Assembly: GCA_017501255.1 (NCBI GenBank)
Contig: JAFVXE010000028.1
Location: 153,096-217,095, forward strand
Reading direction: 5' to 3'
DNA length: 64,000 nucleotides
Source of the DNA: Clostridia bacterium
Lineage (GTDB): Bacteria > Bacillota > Clostridia > Christensenellales > Aristaeellaceae
Below the pieces are notes generated by a model, which saw only the letters and a list, made by a program, of their open reading frames with translations, searched no databases and was not told the origin of the DNA. Below, piece by piece: positions 17,250 to 25,187 of this stretch (positions are counted from its first letter, which is position 1; the number at the start of each line of letters is the position of its first letter). Made by a program: the position numbers and the translations under genes.

Positions 17250-17762
17250 ATGCAACTGAGCGAAGTGACCCAAAGCAGCACCATGGACTTTTCCGGCATT
17301 GAAAGCTCCTACTTTCTGTTGGGCCTGCTCAGTGCGTTTGACAATCGCTTTCAGGCCATCGCCGACCGATTGATTGGGGAAATCAGCTGGAAACAGTTTT
17401 TCACCATCATCTGCGTCAATCTCTGCAAGGAAAGCCCCACTTTGCAGCAACTGGCGGATGTGATGGGTACCTCCCACCAAAACTGCAAACAGCTGCTGCT
17501 CAAGCTGGAAAAGAAGGAGTTCGTGGCCTTGGAGGCTGATCCAGCCGATCGGCGCAAGCAGCGCATCCGGCTGACACCGGCTTGTATGGCCTTCTGCCGG
17601 CAGAATGACGAACGCAGTCAAACCCTGATGCAGCAGATGTTTGCCGGCATTCCGGAGGAGCATCTGCGCATTACCATCCAGACCATTTTACAGATGGAAC
17701 GGCAGCTGAGCGGACTGGCAGATGCTAACAATCCCAAAGAACAGGAGATACAACATGAATAA
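17250..17762 (+). CDS. MarR-family transcriptional regulator
   Basis: 170 residues. A winged helix-turn-helix is visible: 'PTLQQLADVMGTSHQNCKQLLLKLEKK' is the recognition region and 'DPADRRKQRIRLTP' is the beta-wing. Helical ends for dimerisation flank it. The start at 17250 has AAAGGAG upstream. It overlaps the following flavodoxin gene by 8 bases, so the regulator and its probable target are co-transcribed and likely autoregulated through the dyad at 17189-17206. The ligand is unknown. Confidence 0.9.
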   Translation: MQLSEVTQSSTMDFSGIESSYFLLGLLSAFDNRFQAIADRLIGEISWKQFFTIICVNLCKESPTLQQLADVMGTSHQNCKQLLLKLEKKEFVALEADPADRRKQRIRLTPACMAFCRQNDERSQTLMQQMFAGIPEEHLRITIQTILQMERQLSGLADANNPKEQEIQHE

Positions 17763-18288
17763 CGGCATCATTCTCTATCAAAGCAAATACGGTGCGACCA
17801 GGAAATATGCCAATTGGCTGGCAGAATCCACCGGTTTTAGCTGCATGGAAACCAAAAAGGCCACCCTTGCGGCAGTGCAGCCCTACAAGACCATCGTGCT
17901 CATGGGCGGTGTGTACGCCTCAGGCGTGGCGGGACTGAGTTTCCTGAAAAAGAACCTTTTGGGTCTGAAAGGCAAGCGTATCCTGATTTTTGCCGTGGGT
18001 GCCTCCCCCTATGATGAAGCCGCCATTGAGCAGGCACGCCAACACAATCTGAAAGGGGAGCTGAGCCATATTCCCCTGTTCTATGGGCGGGGCAGCTGGA
18101 ATCTGGAGGGCATGACTTTCGGTGACCGTACCCTTTGCAAGCTGCTGCTGAAAGCCGTTGCCAAGCAGGATCCCTCCACCTACGAGCCTTGGCAGGCAGC
18201 TTTGGTGGAGGCAAACGCCAACAACGGCGCATTCGACTGGTCGGACAAAGCCTATCTGGAGCCCCTGCTGGCTGCCCTGAAAGCTTGA
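17755..18288 (+). CDS. Flavodoxin-domain protein
   Basis: 177 residues. The flavodoxin FMN-binding signature is at the N-terminus, 'IILYQSKYGATRKYANWLAE', and 'VLMGGVYASG' lies at the second loop. Similar proteins are annotated as flavodoxin or HemG-like protoporphyrinogen oxidase. No membrane segment. The start at 17755 overlaps the end of marR. With a MarR regulator it probably serves a redox or stress response; the substrate cannot be told from the sequence. Confidence 0.86.
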   Translation: MNNGIILYQSKYGATRKYANWLAESTGFSCMETKKATLAAVQPYKTIVLMGGVYASGVAGLSFLKKNLLGLKGKRILIFAVGASPYDEAAIEQARQHNLKGELSHIPLFYGRGSWNLEGMTFGDRTLCKLLLKAVAKQDPSTYEPWQAALVEANANNGAFDWSDKAYLEPLLAALKA

Positions 18289-18314
18289 CAAGGCAGCGCT
18301 TCTTCTGCTACACT
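18285..18314 (+). promoter_or_regulatory. Promoter of the GNAT/TIGR04076 cassette
   Basis: TTGACA (18285-18290), 18-base spacer, TACACT (18309-18314), with TGC directly before the -10. It overlaps the stop codon of the flavodoxin gene and lies about 290 bases before the next confident gene. Confidence 0.7.
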
Positions 18315-18607
18315 GACCCTGACAAGGCAAAACCACCCAAAGGATGTGATGTTGCCGATTCTCCGGCTGCCGCCCCGTCGGTTTGCGGAGGATTCGGAAA
18401 GAGCGGAAAAGCCAAGTGCATACGCAATCAAGCTGTATTTTGTCAGCTTTGTTTGTGTTGCATGGATGGTTTTTCGCTCTGCAACGGAAGCCTTTTTTCG
18501 CCGCAGAGTGTATGGCTCTGCGGTTTTTCTTTTGGGAAAATATCCACTGGCTATCCGAACGGTTTTGCCTTGTCACTGAAACAAACCATATTGGAGGAAG
18601 AATACCT
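18315..18607 (+). other. Long AT-rich leader with an internal terminator hairpin (18501-18528)
   Basis: There is no confident gene between the promoter at 18285 and the ATG at 18608. The stretch contains a textbook terminator: CCGCAGAG (18501-18508), loop, CTCTGCGG (18516-18523), then TTTTTC. This lies upstream of the GNAT gene, so read-through must be regulated or partial. A short frame (ATG 18349, 76 codons, hydrophobic middle) is possible but has a poor ribosome binding site and runs through the terminator. I could not match the leader to a known riboswitch. It could also be the remnant of an inserted element. Confidence 0.55.
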
Positions 18608-19171
18608 ATGCATACCATCAAAAAAGTTCAGTTATGCGGCGAGAAGGAACACATCACCCCCAACACCCCTGCAGGGAGTTGCAGAACGATTGAAAGGATC
18701 GTGGATACCAATCTGAAAAGAACCATCGCAAGAAGGATTCTGGAAAACCTTCACGCTTGGTTTGAAGTGGATGAGAGCAGGGAGCAATATATCCGCGAGT
18801 GTTCCGACTGGATATTCTTTGCTGCCAAGGAAAATGGCGATGATGCCGGATTCCTCTGCCTGAAGGAAACAGGCCGACAGACGGTGGAACTGGCCGTTAT
18901 GGGCGTTCTCCGGGAGTACCACAGGCGTGGTTTGGGGAGAGCCCTGCTAAAGGAAGCCCAAAAGGTTGCAGCAAAGGAAGGCTATTCCTTCATGCAGGTC
19001 AAGACGGTAAAGATGGGCGTCTATGAGGACTACGACGTTACCAACCGCTTCTATCTGTCCATGGGATTTGCGGAGTTTGAAGTTCTTGAAGAACTCTGGG
19101 GCAAAGAGAATCCCTGCCAGATCTATGTTATGTCCCTAAGCAAAGCCGAAGCCATTCAGGAGGATCTATGA
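18608..19171 (+). CDS. GNAT-family N-acetyltransferase
   Basis: 187 residues. The acetyl-CoA binding motif A is 'VMGVLREYHRRGLGRALL' (R/Q-x-x-G-x-G/A type: RRGLGRA). The start at 18608 has GGAGGAAG eight bases upstream. Codon use is more AT-rich than in the flanking core genes. It is translationally coupled to the next gene through an ATGA overlap. Substrate unknown; a small-molecule or antibiotic acetyltransferase is possible. Confidence 0.85.
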   Translation: MHTIKKVQLCGEKEHITPNTPAGSCRTIERIVDTNLKRTIARRILENLHAWFEVDESREQYIRECSDWIFFAAKENGDDAGFLCLKETGRQTVELAVMGVLREYHRRGLGRALLKEAQKVAAKEGYSFMQVKTVKMGVYEDYDVTNRFYLSMGFAEFEVLEELWGKENPCQIYVMSLSKAEAIQEDL

Positions 19172-19530
19172 AAAAGTGGTATGATGAAGAATATGCATTC
19201 AGCGTTGAGGTAGCCGGATTTCTGCACGGAGATCACACCGAGCGATATTGCCGCAATGGCGAAGAGATCGGCGACCGCTATACCTGTACTTATGGCTGCC
19301 CCGTCAATCAGGACGGATACGGAATCTGCTCCAAAACAATGATGCTGCTGTATCCCTTGATGGAAGCGGTCAGAAGCGGAGGAGACCTTGAAAACCTTGG
19401 CGGTGATGGGAAATACTCCAAAACGGTTGTATGCCCGGATGGATGCGTGATTTTCAGGCTGACCGCAACGCCGCTGGGAAATGAGAATTTCCACAAGGGC
19501 CGGCTTTATGATTATCCGGATCAGACATAA
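19168..19530 (+). CDS. Small Cys-containing protein resembling the TIGR04076 family
   Basis: 120 residues. The features that recall the family are 'YTCTYGCPVNQDGYGICSKT', a following 'LLYPLMEAVRSGGDLENLGG' and a late 'VVCPDGCVIFRL'. The five or more cysteines suggest metal or thiol chemistry, but no function is established. It starts within the stop codon of the upstream GNAT (ATGA at 19168-19171), with GGAGGA before it. AT-rich codon use like its partner. Confidence 0.75.
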   Translation: MKKWYDEEYAFSVEVAGFLHGDHTERYCRNGEEIGDRYTCTYGCPVNQDGYGICSKTMMLLYPLMEAVRSGGDLENLGGDGKYSKTVVCPDGCVIFRLTATPLGNENFHKGRLYDYPDQT

Positions 19531-19668
19531 AGCTATCCATTCGAATCTTCCTGCCACTGGAAGTGATGTCCAACTACTGAAATGAAGAAAGCCCTATGTC
19601 CGATGATGGCGAAATGTGTGGGCGGCAGCCACGGCTATAACCGGCATCGGGCAACTGCCGCAAATGAG

Positions 19669-19698
19669 AAAACCCCCGCACTGTATCCAGTGCGGGGG
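19669..19698 (-). terminator. Terminator downstream of ackA
   Basis: 11-base perfect arms CCCCCGCACTG (19673-19683) and CAGTGCGGGGG (19688-19698) with a 4-base loop; on the minus strand it is followed by TTTT. The rest of 19531-19718 holds no gene that I can support. Confidence 0.85.
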
Positions 19699-19718
19699 CA
19701 ATCTTCATCGTTGTAAAA

Positions 19719-20939
19719 TTAGTCCACGATGGGCTGACCGGACACGATGCACAGGGTATCCTTGGCGATGACGGATTCCTCATCGGTGGGGATGACGCAG
19801 ATCTTCACCTTGCTGTCGTCGGTGGAGATGGTGCACTCATAGGCATGACCATCAGCGCAGGCAGCATTCTTGGCGGGATCCAGCTTGGCGCCCAGGTACT
19901 CGAAGTCCTGCATGATCATCTCACGCAGCTTGCCGTTGTTCTCACCGATACCGGCCGTGAACACGATGGCATCCACGCCGCCCATTTCAGCAGCGTAAGC
20001 GCCGATGTACTTGCGAACGCTCCACACCAGCATATCACGGGCCAGAATGGCATCCTCGTTGCCTTCGGCGGCAGCGGCATCCACGTCACGCATATCGCTG
20101 CTGATGCCGCTGATGCCCAGAAGGCCGCTCTGCTTGTTCATCATGTTCAGAACGCCCTTGACGTCCATATCGGTGTTGTCCACCAGATATTCCACCACAG
20201 CAGCATCCAAAGTGCCGCAGCGGGTGCCCATCAGCACGCCCTCCAGAGGGGTGATGCCCATGGAGGTATCCAGGCACTTGCCGTCCTTCACAGCAGCCAG
20301 AGAGGAGCCGTTGCCCAGATGGCAGGTGATGATGCGGCTGCCTTCCTTCTCAAGGCCCAGGAACTCGCGCACGCGCTTGCTCACATAGCGGTGGGAAGAA
20401 CCGTGGAAGCCGTAGCGGCGAACGTGCAGGTCGGTGTAGTACTTCTTGGGCACACCGTACATGAAGGCCTTGGCGGGCATGGTCTGATGGAAAGCGGTAT
20501 CGAACACAGCCACATTGGGGGTGTTGGGCATCACCTTTTCGCAGGCCAGAATGCCCTGCAGGTTGGCGGGGTTATGCAGGGGGCCCAGAGGAATGTTGGC
20601 CTCGATGGCAGCCTTCACTTCCTCGGTAACCAAAGTGCTGGCAGTGAAGCTTTCGCCGCCATGCAGCACGCGGTGACCCACAGCGCCGATTTCGTCCATG
20701 CTCTTCAGCACACCCTTTTCGGTATCCAGCAGACCCTTGAGCATCCATTCGATGCCCTCGGTGTGATCCTTCATGGGGGTGGTCACTTCGAAGACCTTGT
20801 CGCCCACCTTCTGCTTGATGCGGCTGCCTTCGATGCCGATGCGCTCTACCAGACCCTTGGCCAGCGTGGCGTTGGAATCCATGTCGATGAGCTGATACTT
20901 GAGGGAGGAAGAACCAGCGTTGAGGATAAGAATTTTCAT
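19719..20939 (-). CDS. ackA: Acetate kinase
   Basis: 406 residues, normal length. The N-terminal signature is 'ILNAGSSSLKYQL'; the second acetokinase signature is 'FDTAFHQTMPAKAFMYGVP'. 'HLGNGSSLAAV' and 'GGVDAIVFTAGIGENN' mark the ASKHA nucleotide-binding core. The enzyme interconverts acetyl phosphate and acetate with ATP formation. The ATG at 20939 has AAAGGAG upstream; a longer in-frame extension to 21029 has no support. pta is not adjacent. It lies downstream of an exported LRR protein in the same orientation and may share its transcript. A strong terminator follows. Confidence 0.97.
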   Translation of the reverse strand: MKILILNAGSSSLKYQLIDMDSNATLAKGLVERIGIEGSRIKQKVGDKVFEVTTPMKDHTEGIEWMLKGLLDTEKGVLKSMDEIGAVGHRVLHGGESFTASTLVTEEVKAAIEANIPLGPLHNPANLQGILACEKVMPNTPNVAVFDTAFHQTMPAKAFMYGVPKKYYTDLHVRRYGFHGSSHRYVSKRVREFLGLEKEGSRIITCHLGNGSSLAAVKDGKCLDTSMGITPLEGVLMGTRCGTLDAAVVEYLVDNTDMDVKGVLNMMNKQSGLLGISGISSDMRDVDAAAAEGNEDAILARDMLVWSVRKYIGAYAAEMGGVDAIVFTAGIGENNGKLREMIMQDFEYLGAKLDPAKNAACADGHAYECTISTDDSKVKICVIPTDEESVIAKDTLCIVSGQPIVD

Positions 20940-21046
20940 GTGACTGTCTCCTTTAGAATATATTTGGGCAATACAGTTGTCCTGTCTGCTTTGCCAACGG
21001 CAGGGATGTCCCTGCGCCTCACACCGCAACCTGTGCGGGGAATGCC

Positions 21047-22549
21047 TTAATCGATGATGTTTTTCATTGCTTCGAATGCAATGCCATATTGTTCAGCATG
21101 CTGCTGGGCTGCACCGCCCTCCGGGCCGATGAGCACGGTCTCACCACCCGTTACAATGGTGGTATAAGCGTCCACTTTCTCCATGCCATTCTCCGTTTGC
21201 ACCATCACGTCGGGCATGATGCCCAGCTCAGCTTCCATCACAGGAATCTCCACCCTTTGCAACCGGGTACAGCGGGCGAAAGCGCCGCTTCCAATCTGAC
21301 GGATGCTTTGTGGAAACGTGACGATTTCCAATGTGTTGGCATCGTTGAAGGCCATAGCATCCACCACTTCCACGCCATCCGGCACCTGATACTGGCTGCG
21401 CTCCTGCCACGGGGCGTAACACACCAGCCGTTTGCCATCTTTGGACAGAAGCACTGTGCCATCATCCTGTGTCATAAAGCCGACGCAATCCTCATCCACC
21501 TCAAACCGTTCCAGCCATGGGCAGATGATAAAATTGTAATTGCCAATCTGCACCAAATTGCGGGGCAAGCGGATGCTTTCCAGATAGCTGCAGCCATAGA
21601 AACAGCTCTCACCAATCGTTTTGATGGAATCGGGCAATTGCACATCATACAGCTCGAAGCAGCTTTCAAACACACCATCGGGGAGCGCTTCCAGCTGCGC
21701 AGGCAGCCGGATGCTTACCATCCTGCTGCAACCTGAAAAAGCAAATTCCCCAATACTGGTAATACTATCCGGCAGAAGCACCTGTCGCACTGCCGTTTCG
21801 TAGAACGCATAGGGAGCCAGCTGAGTAACTGTCTGCCCGCCGATGGTTTGCGGTACCTCCACATGGGTTGCAGTGCCCGTGTAGGCCGTAATGGTCAGCG
21901 TGCCATCCGACAGTTCTTCAACATCAAAATCCGCTTCGTTGGCAGAGGGGGCCGTGCGCTGCACCGGCAGGTGAAAACTGCTGATGACCAGCGGCATATT
22001 GGTATCCAGCCAGTCCACACCGGTCTGATACATCAGGAAATACAAATCGCCCTGATCGTTGACCCAGACCATCTCGAAGCCCTGTCCCACCATTTCCACC
22101 TGCAAAGCGGGCAGGCCATCCAGCAGGAAGGTATCCAGCAGTTTGCTGGACTCGGTGATTTCACCGGCAAACAGCGCCCTGCCTTCCAGCAGGAAAGAGG
22201 CGGCATATTCATCCTCCGTGGTTTCCGGATCCATTTCTGCTGAATATTCCGCCACCATCAGCACACCGCCATCCGGTGTCATGGCAACAACTGCGGGATA
22301 CGCATAGCCTGCGTCGAAGCATTCCCATTCCATGGGCAGATCAACGGCAAAATGCCCGCAGCGCACCGGATAACAGGTCATGCCGGGAATCAGCCAGCCT
22401 TCAATGTCCTCTGGTACCTGATAAACATCGCCATCGGTGGTGACAAGGCCATTTTCAGCTTCCTCAACAGGCGATATTTCCAATGCCCGAGCCGTCAGCG
22501 AGCAACACAACATCATGACAACAAACAGAAAAAGCAACTGTTTTCTCAT
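21047..22549 (-). CDS. Exported leucine-rich-repeat (BspA-type) protein
   Basis: 500 residues. Signal peptide at 1-25 ending at ARA-LE. A globular part follows (about 30-215). Then come several LRR_5/BspA-like repeats of about 23 residues with the pattern 'LPDSITSIGEFAFSGCSRMVSI', 'LPDSIKTIGESCFYGCSYLESI' and 'FPQSIRQIGSGAFARCTRLQRV'. There is no sortase motif or membrane anchor at the C-terminus, so the protein is probably secreted. Such proteins in gut Clostridia are thought to bind surfaces or ligands; no enzymatic motif is seen. AGGAGG nine bases before the ATG at 22549 favours this start over 22558. Confidence 0.85.
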   Translation of the reverse strand: MRKQLLFLFVVMMLCCSLTARALEISPVEEAENGLVTTDGDVYQVPEDIEGWLIPGMTCYPVRCGHFAVDLPMEWECFDAGYAYPAVVAMTPDGGVLMVAEYSAEMDPETTEDEYAASFLLEGRALFAGEITESSKLLDTFLLDGLPALQVEMVGQGFEMVWVNDQGDLYFLMYQTGVDWLDTNMPLVISSFHLPVQRTAPSANEADFDVEELSDGTLTITAYTGTATHVEVPQTIGGQTVTQLAPYAFYETAVRQVLLPDSITSIGEFAFSGCSRMVSIRLPAQLEALPDGVFESCFELYDVQLPDSIKTIGESCFYGCSYLESIRLPRNLVQIGNYNFIICPWLERFEVDEDCVGFMTQDDGTVLLSKDGKRLVCYAPWQERSQYQVPDGVEVVDAMAFNDANTLEIVTFPQSIRQIGSGAFARCTRLQRVEIPVMEAELGIMPDVMVQTENGMEKVDAYTTIVTGGETVLIGPEGGAAQQHAEQYGIAFEAMKNIID

Positions 22550-22710
22550 TATTGTCATCCTCCTGATAGCGTTTTGGGCGCAGTTATGCTACAATGCAAT
22601 GGAAAAACCACACCTAGCTTACAGTATACACCTTTTGGATAAAGAATGGAAGGGGGGGACAAGCCCAAAAAGCTGCATACAGATGAATTTTGCAGCAACG
22701 GGCGCAGATT

Positions 22711-23988
22711 GTGAAACAACCCATCGTTGGTATCATATGCGAATACGACCCTTTCCACCGGGGACACCAGCGACAATTTGAACTGATTCGGCAACAAATT
22801 CCGGATGCGGCCATCGTCTGCCTGATGAGCGGGCCTTTCACCCAGCGGGGGATGCCTGCTCTGTTTTCCCCCGCCTTTCGGGCAGAGGCTGCCCTGCGGG
22901 CTGGGGCGGACATGGTATTGGAGCTGCCCTGCGCCTTTGCGGTGCGGGATGCAGAGCATTTCGCCCTTGGGGGCGTCAGCATTCTGAGCCAGCTGGGATT
23001 TGTTGATTTCATCAGCTTTGGTGTGGAAAACAACGGCATTGACCTGCAAGCAGCTGCCCGCCTGATGGAAGAACCCACCAAACAGTATACCGACGCATTG
23101 AGGGCAGAACTGGACAAAGGCGTTTCCTTTGCTGCGGCGCAGGGAAGAGCGCTGGCGGTCTGTCTGGCAGGAGAAGCCCAATGGCAGGGCACCGCTTTGG
23201 ATGCCGCCCAACACCTATTGCAGCAGCCCAATTTGATTCTGGCGCTTTGCTACCACCGGGCGTTGCTGCGGCTGAACAGCCATTTACAGCCGCTGCCGGT
23301 GGAGCGGATTGGCGGCTATCATGACAGGGTGTTGCCAGCCGACGCATCCGGCGTGTATCTTGACGCTTTCTCTTCCCCTGCATCCGTCTATCCTTCCGCT
23401 ACTGCCGTCCGGAATGCCTATCTGGATGGGGATACCGCCGCTGCCGGAACCGCCTGCGGCTATCCCCTGCCTGAAACGGGCGGTCAACTGCCCATCTGCC
23501 GCCCGGATGCGCTGGACAGAGTGCTTCTGTACAAACTGCGCTCCATGACCACCGACCAGCTGTGGCAGCTTCCCCTGTGCACCGAAGGGCTGGAATACCG
23601 ACTGGCTGCGGCAGTCCATCAGGCCACCAGCCGGGAAACCCTGCTGGAAGCCCTGAAAACGAAACGGTACGCCCGGGCAAGGCTCAGCCGCCTGTGCATC
23701 CACGGGCTGCTGGGTGTTACACAGGATTTGCTGGATGCCCATCCACTGCCGGAATATGTGCGGCTTTTGGGTTTCCGTAAAGAAAGTGCGGATTTGCTGA
23801 GCCTTCTGCGGGGCAGCAGCATCCCCGTCATCAGCAAGGCAGCGGATGGTGACCTGACGAATCCGCTCTATGCACTGGACAATACTGCCTACGACCTGTG
23901 GGCTTTGGGTGCAGGCATCCCTGCCGGATTGATGATGCGCAGTCAGGTGGTGCGTTTTTCTGCATCGAATCAGGAGAGTAAAAAATGA
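22711..23988 (+). CDS. tmcAL: tRNA(Met) cytidine acetate ligase TmcAL
   Basis: 425 residues from the GTG at 22711. The nucleotidyltransferase motif is 'GIICEYDPFHRGHQ' (HxGH-like FHRGH) at the N-terminus, followed by 'VCLMSGPFTQRGMPALF'. This is the YlbM/TmcAL family, which activates acetate with ATP and makes N4-acetylcytidine at the wobble position of elongator tRNA-Met. An upstream TTG at 22690 would add seven residues; neither start has a good ribosome binding site, and I prefer the GTG because the protein then begins as in the family. An extended -10 (TGC-TACAAT, 22590-22595) is a possible promoter. The ackA gene for the same substrate lies divergently nearby. Confidence 0.9.
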   Translation: MKQPIVGIICEYDPFHRGHQRQFELIRQQIPDAAIVCLMSGPFTQRGMPALFSPAFRAEAALRAGADMVLELPCAFAVRDAEHFALGGVSILSQLGFVDFISFGVENNGIDLQAAARLMEEPTKQYTDALRAELDKGVSFAAAQGRALAVCLAGEAQWQGTALDAAQHLLQQPNLILALCYHRALLRLNSHLQPLPVERIGGYHDRVLPADASGVYLDAFSSPASVYPSATAVRNAYLDGDTAAAGTACGYPLPETGGQLPICRPDALDRVLLYKLRSMTTDQLWQLPLCTEGLEYRLAAAVHQATSRETLLEALKTKRYARARLSRLCIHGLLGVTQDLLDAHPLPEYVRLLGFRKESADLLSLLRGSSIPVISKAADGDLTNPLYALDNTAYDLWALGAGIPAGLMMRSQVVRFSASNQESKK

Positions 23989-24299
23989 TCGGCAACTACA
24001 AAGTAATCACCCTCTGCGGCAGCACCCGTTTCAAAGATGCCTTTTTGCAGGAACAGAAACGGCTGACCCTGGAAGGGAATATCGTTATCAGCGTGGGCTT
24101 GTTCGGCCATTCCGGCGATGAGGAAGTATGGTCGGAGGGCACCAAAGCCATGCTGGATGATATGCACAAGCGGAAAATCGATATGGCGGATGAAATCTTC
24201 GTTATCAACGTGGGCGGATACATCGGGGAAAGCACCCGGTCGGAGATTGCGTATGCAAAACGCACCGGCAAGGCGGTGCGATATCTGGAGGAAGCCTAA
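23985..24299 (+). CDS. Small nucleotide-fold protein (nucleoside 2-deoxyribosyltransferase-like)
   Basis: 104 residues. It begins 'VITLCGSTRFKDAF', contains 'DMADEIFVINVGGYIGESTRSEIAYA' and ends 'GKAVRYLEEA'. This is the layout of small Rossmann-like proteins related to nucleoside 2-deoxyribosyltransferases. The glutamate in 'GESTRSEI' falls where the catalytic residue sits in that superfamily, but the activity is not shown. The ATG overlaps the tmcAL stop by 4 bases, so both are translated from one mRNA. A bidirectional terminator follows. Confidence 0.75.
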   Translation: MIGNYKVITLCGSTRFKDAFLQEQKRLTLEGNIVISVGLFGHSGDEEVWSEGTKAMLDDMHKRKIDMADEIFVINVGGYIGESTRSEIAYAKRTGKAVRYLEEA

Positions 24300-24310
24300 A
24301 GGAGCAAAGC

Positions 24311-24356
24311 AAAACGGTGCTTTCGCAGAGCAAAAGCTGCGAAAACACCGTTTTTT
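24311..24356. terminator. Bidirectional terminator between convergent genes
   Basis: Two stacked stems: AACGGTG/CACCGTT outside and TTTCGCAG/CTGCGAAA inside, with A-run on the left and T-run on the right. It serves the tmcAL pair (plus) and the GNAT-rsfS-nadD operon (minus). Confidence 0.85.
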
Positions 24357-24358
24357 CT

Positions 24359-24790
24359 TTACAGCCGCTTGTACAGCACCGAAACGCTGTCCTTTTCCAA
24401 GCCGCACTTGCCATAGAACCCTTCATTGGGCTCGATGGACATCAGCTGCACCACAGAGATCCCCTTCTCCTTGAGGTAGGGTTCCACAGCCTGCATCAAG
24501 GCTTTTCCGATGCCCTGTTTCTTGCGCTCCGGCACCACAAACAGCTCGGAAATGTAGAAGAAGTCTTCGTCAGCGTAGGGATCCACAAAGCCCAGCAAAC
24601 CGCCGATGATGGTTCCATCCTCCACAGCAGCCAGACCCATGCCCTCATAGTTGCCCAGAATGCCCCGGACACGCCGCAGGGCACGTTCCTCCGTCCAGTT
24701 CTCAAACCAGGGCGCTTCGGAATAGGCCTTAGACATGGCATTGACCAGACCAGCAAAATCTTCTTCCGTTACCAAACGGTATTCAATCAT
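24359..24790 (-). CDS. GNAT-family N-acetyltransferase
   Basis: 143 residues. Motif A is '[20 protein letters not shown]', a clear acetyl-CoA site. I chose the ATG at 24790 because GGAGG lies upstream of it; an ATG at 24808 has no ribosome binding site. It is the last gene behind nadD-yqeK and rsfS in the same orientation (gap about 34 bases). Substrate unknown. Confidence 0.87.
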   Translation of the reverse strand: MIEYRLVTEEDFAGLVNAMSKAYSEAPWFENWTEERALRRVRGILGNYEGMGLAAVEDGTIIGGLLGFVDPYADEDFFYISELFVVPERKKQGIGKALMQAVEPYLKEKGISVVQLMSIEPNEGFYGKCGLEKDSVSVLYKRL

Positions 24791-24824
24791 TCGTTTCAGA
24801 ACCTCCATAAATCACAACGGACGC

Positions 24825-25187
24825 TCAGTCCTCGTCGTCCTCATCAAAACCAAGGGCGATGCGGTTCTGGTCGTTTTCCCACAGCTTGTCCAGCCGGTAG
24901 AACTCCCGCTCTTCGGGGTGGAAGATGTGCACCAACACATTGCCGTAGTCCAGCACCACCCAGCGGCCTTCCTGCTGGCCTTCCTTGCGGATGGGCTCGA
25001 TACCGTCTTCGGTCAGCTTCTCTTCCACTTCGTCAGACAGGGATTTGACCTGCAAAGCGCTGCGGCCGCTGGCAATGATCATGCAATCGGTGATCACGGT
25101 CAGGTCGTGCACATCCAGCGCCACAATGTCCTTGGCCTTCTTTTCGTAGAGAATGCCAGCAATCTTGGTAATCAGTTCGTTATTCAT
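24825..25187 (-). CDS. rsfS: Ribosomal silencing factor RsfS
   Basis: 120 residues, whole-length RsfS/Iojap: 'KAKDIVALDVHDLTVITDCMIIASG' and 'GRWVVLDYGNVLVHIFHPEEREFY' are the conserved blocks. It binds L14 of the 50S subunit and prevents subunit joining when nutrients are short. The ATG at 25187 has AAGGAG eight bases upstream and overlaps the end of the NadD-YqeK gene. An acidic tail (DEDDED) ends the protein. The order nadD-yqeK-rsfS is as in Bacillus. Confidence 0.96.
   Translation of the reverse strand: MNNELITKIAGILYEKKAKDIVALDVHDLTVITDCMIIASGRSALQVKSLSDEVEEKLTEDGIEPIRKEGQQEGRWVVLDYGNVLVHIFHPEEREFYRLDKLWENDQNRIALGFDEDDED

Noticed and set aside
18315..18530. Leader upstream of the GNAT gene as a cobalamin or c-di-GMP riboswitch.
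   Set aside because: Short stretches such as GGCAAAACC recall the c-di-GMP-I core and CCAAGTG the B12 box, but the defining paired elements are missing. I report it only as an unknown leader with a terminator.
19540..19570. TTCGAAT resembling a tRNA T-loop after the TIGR04076-like gene.
   Set aside because: The bases around it do not pair into a T-stem, and no tRNA body is present.
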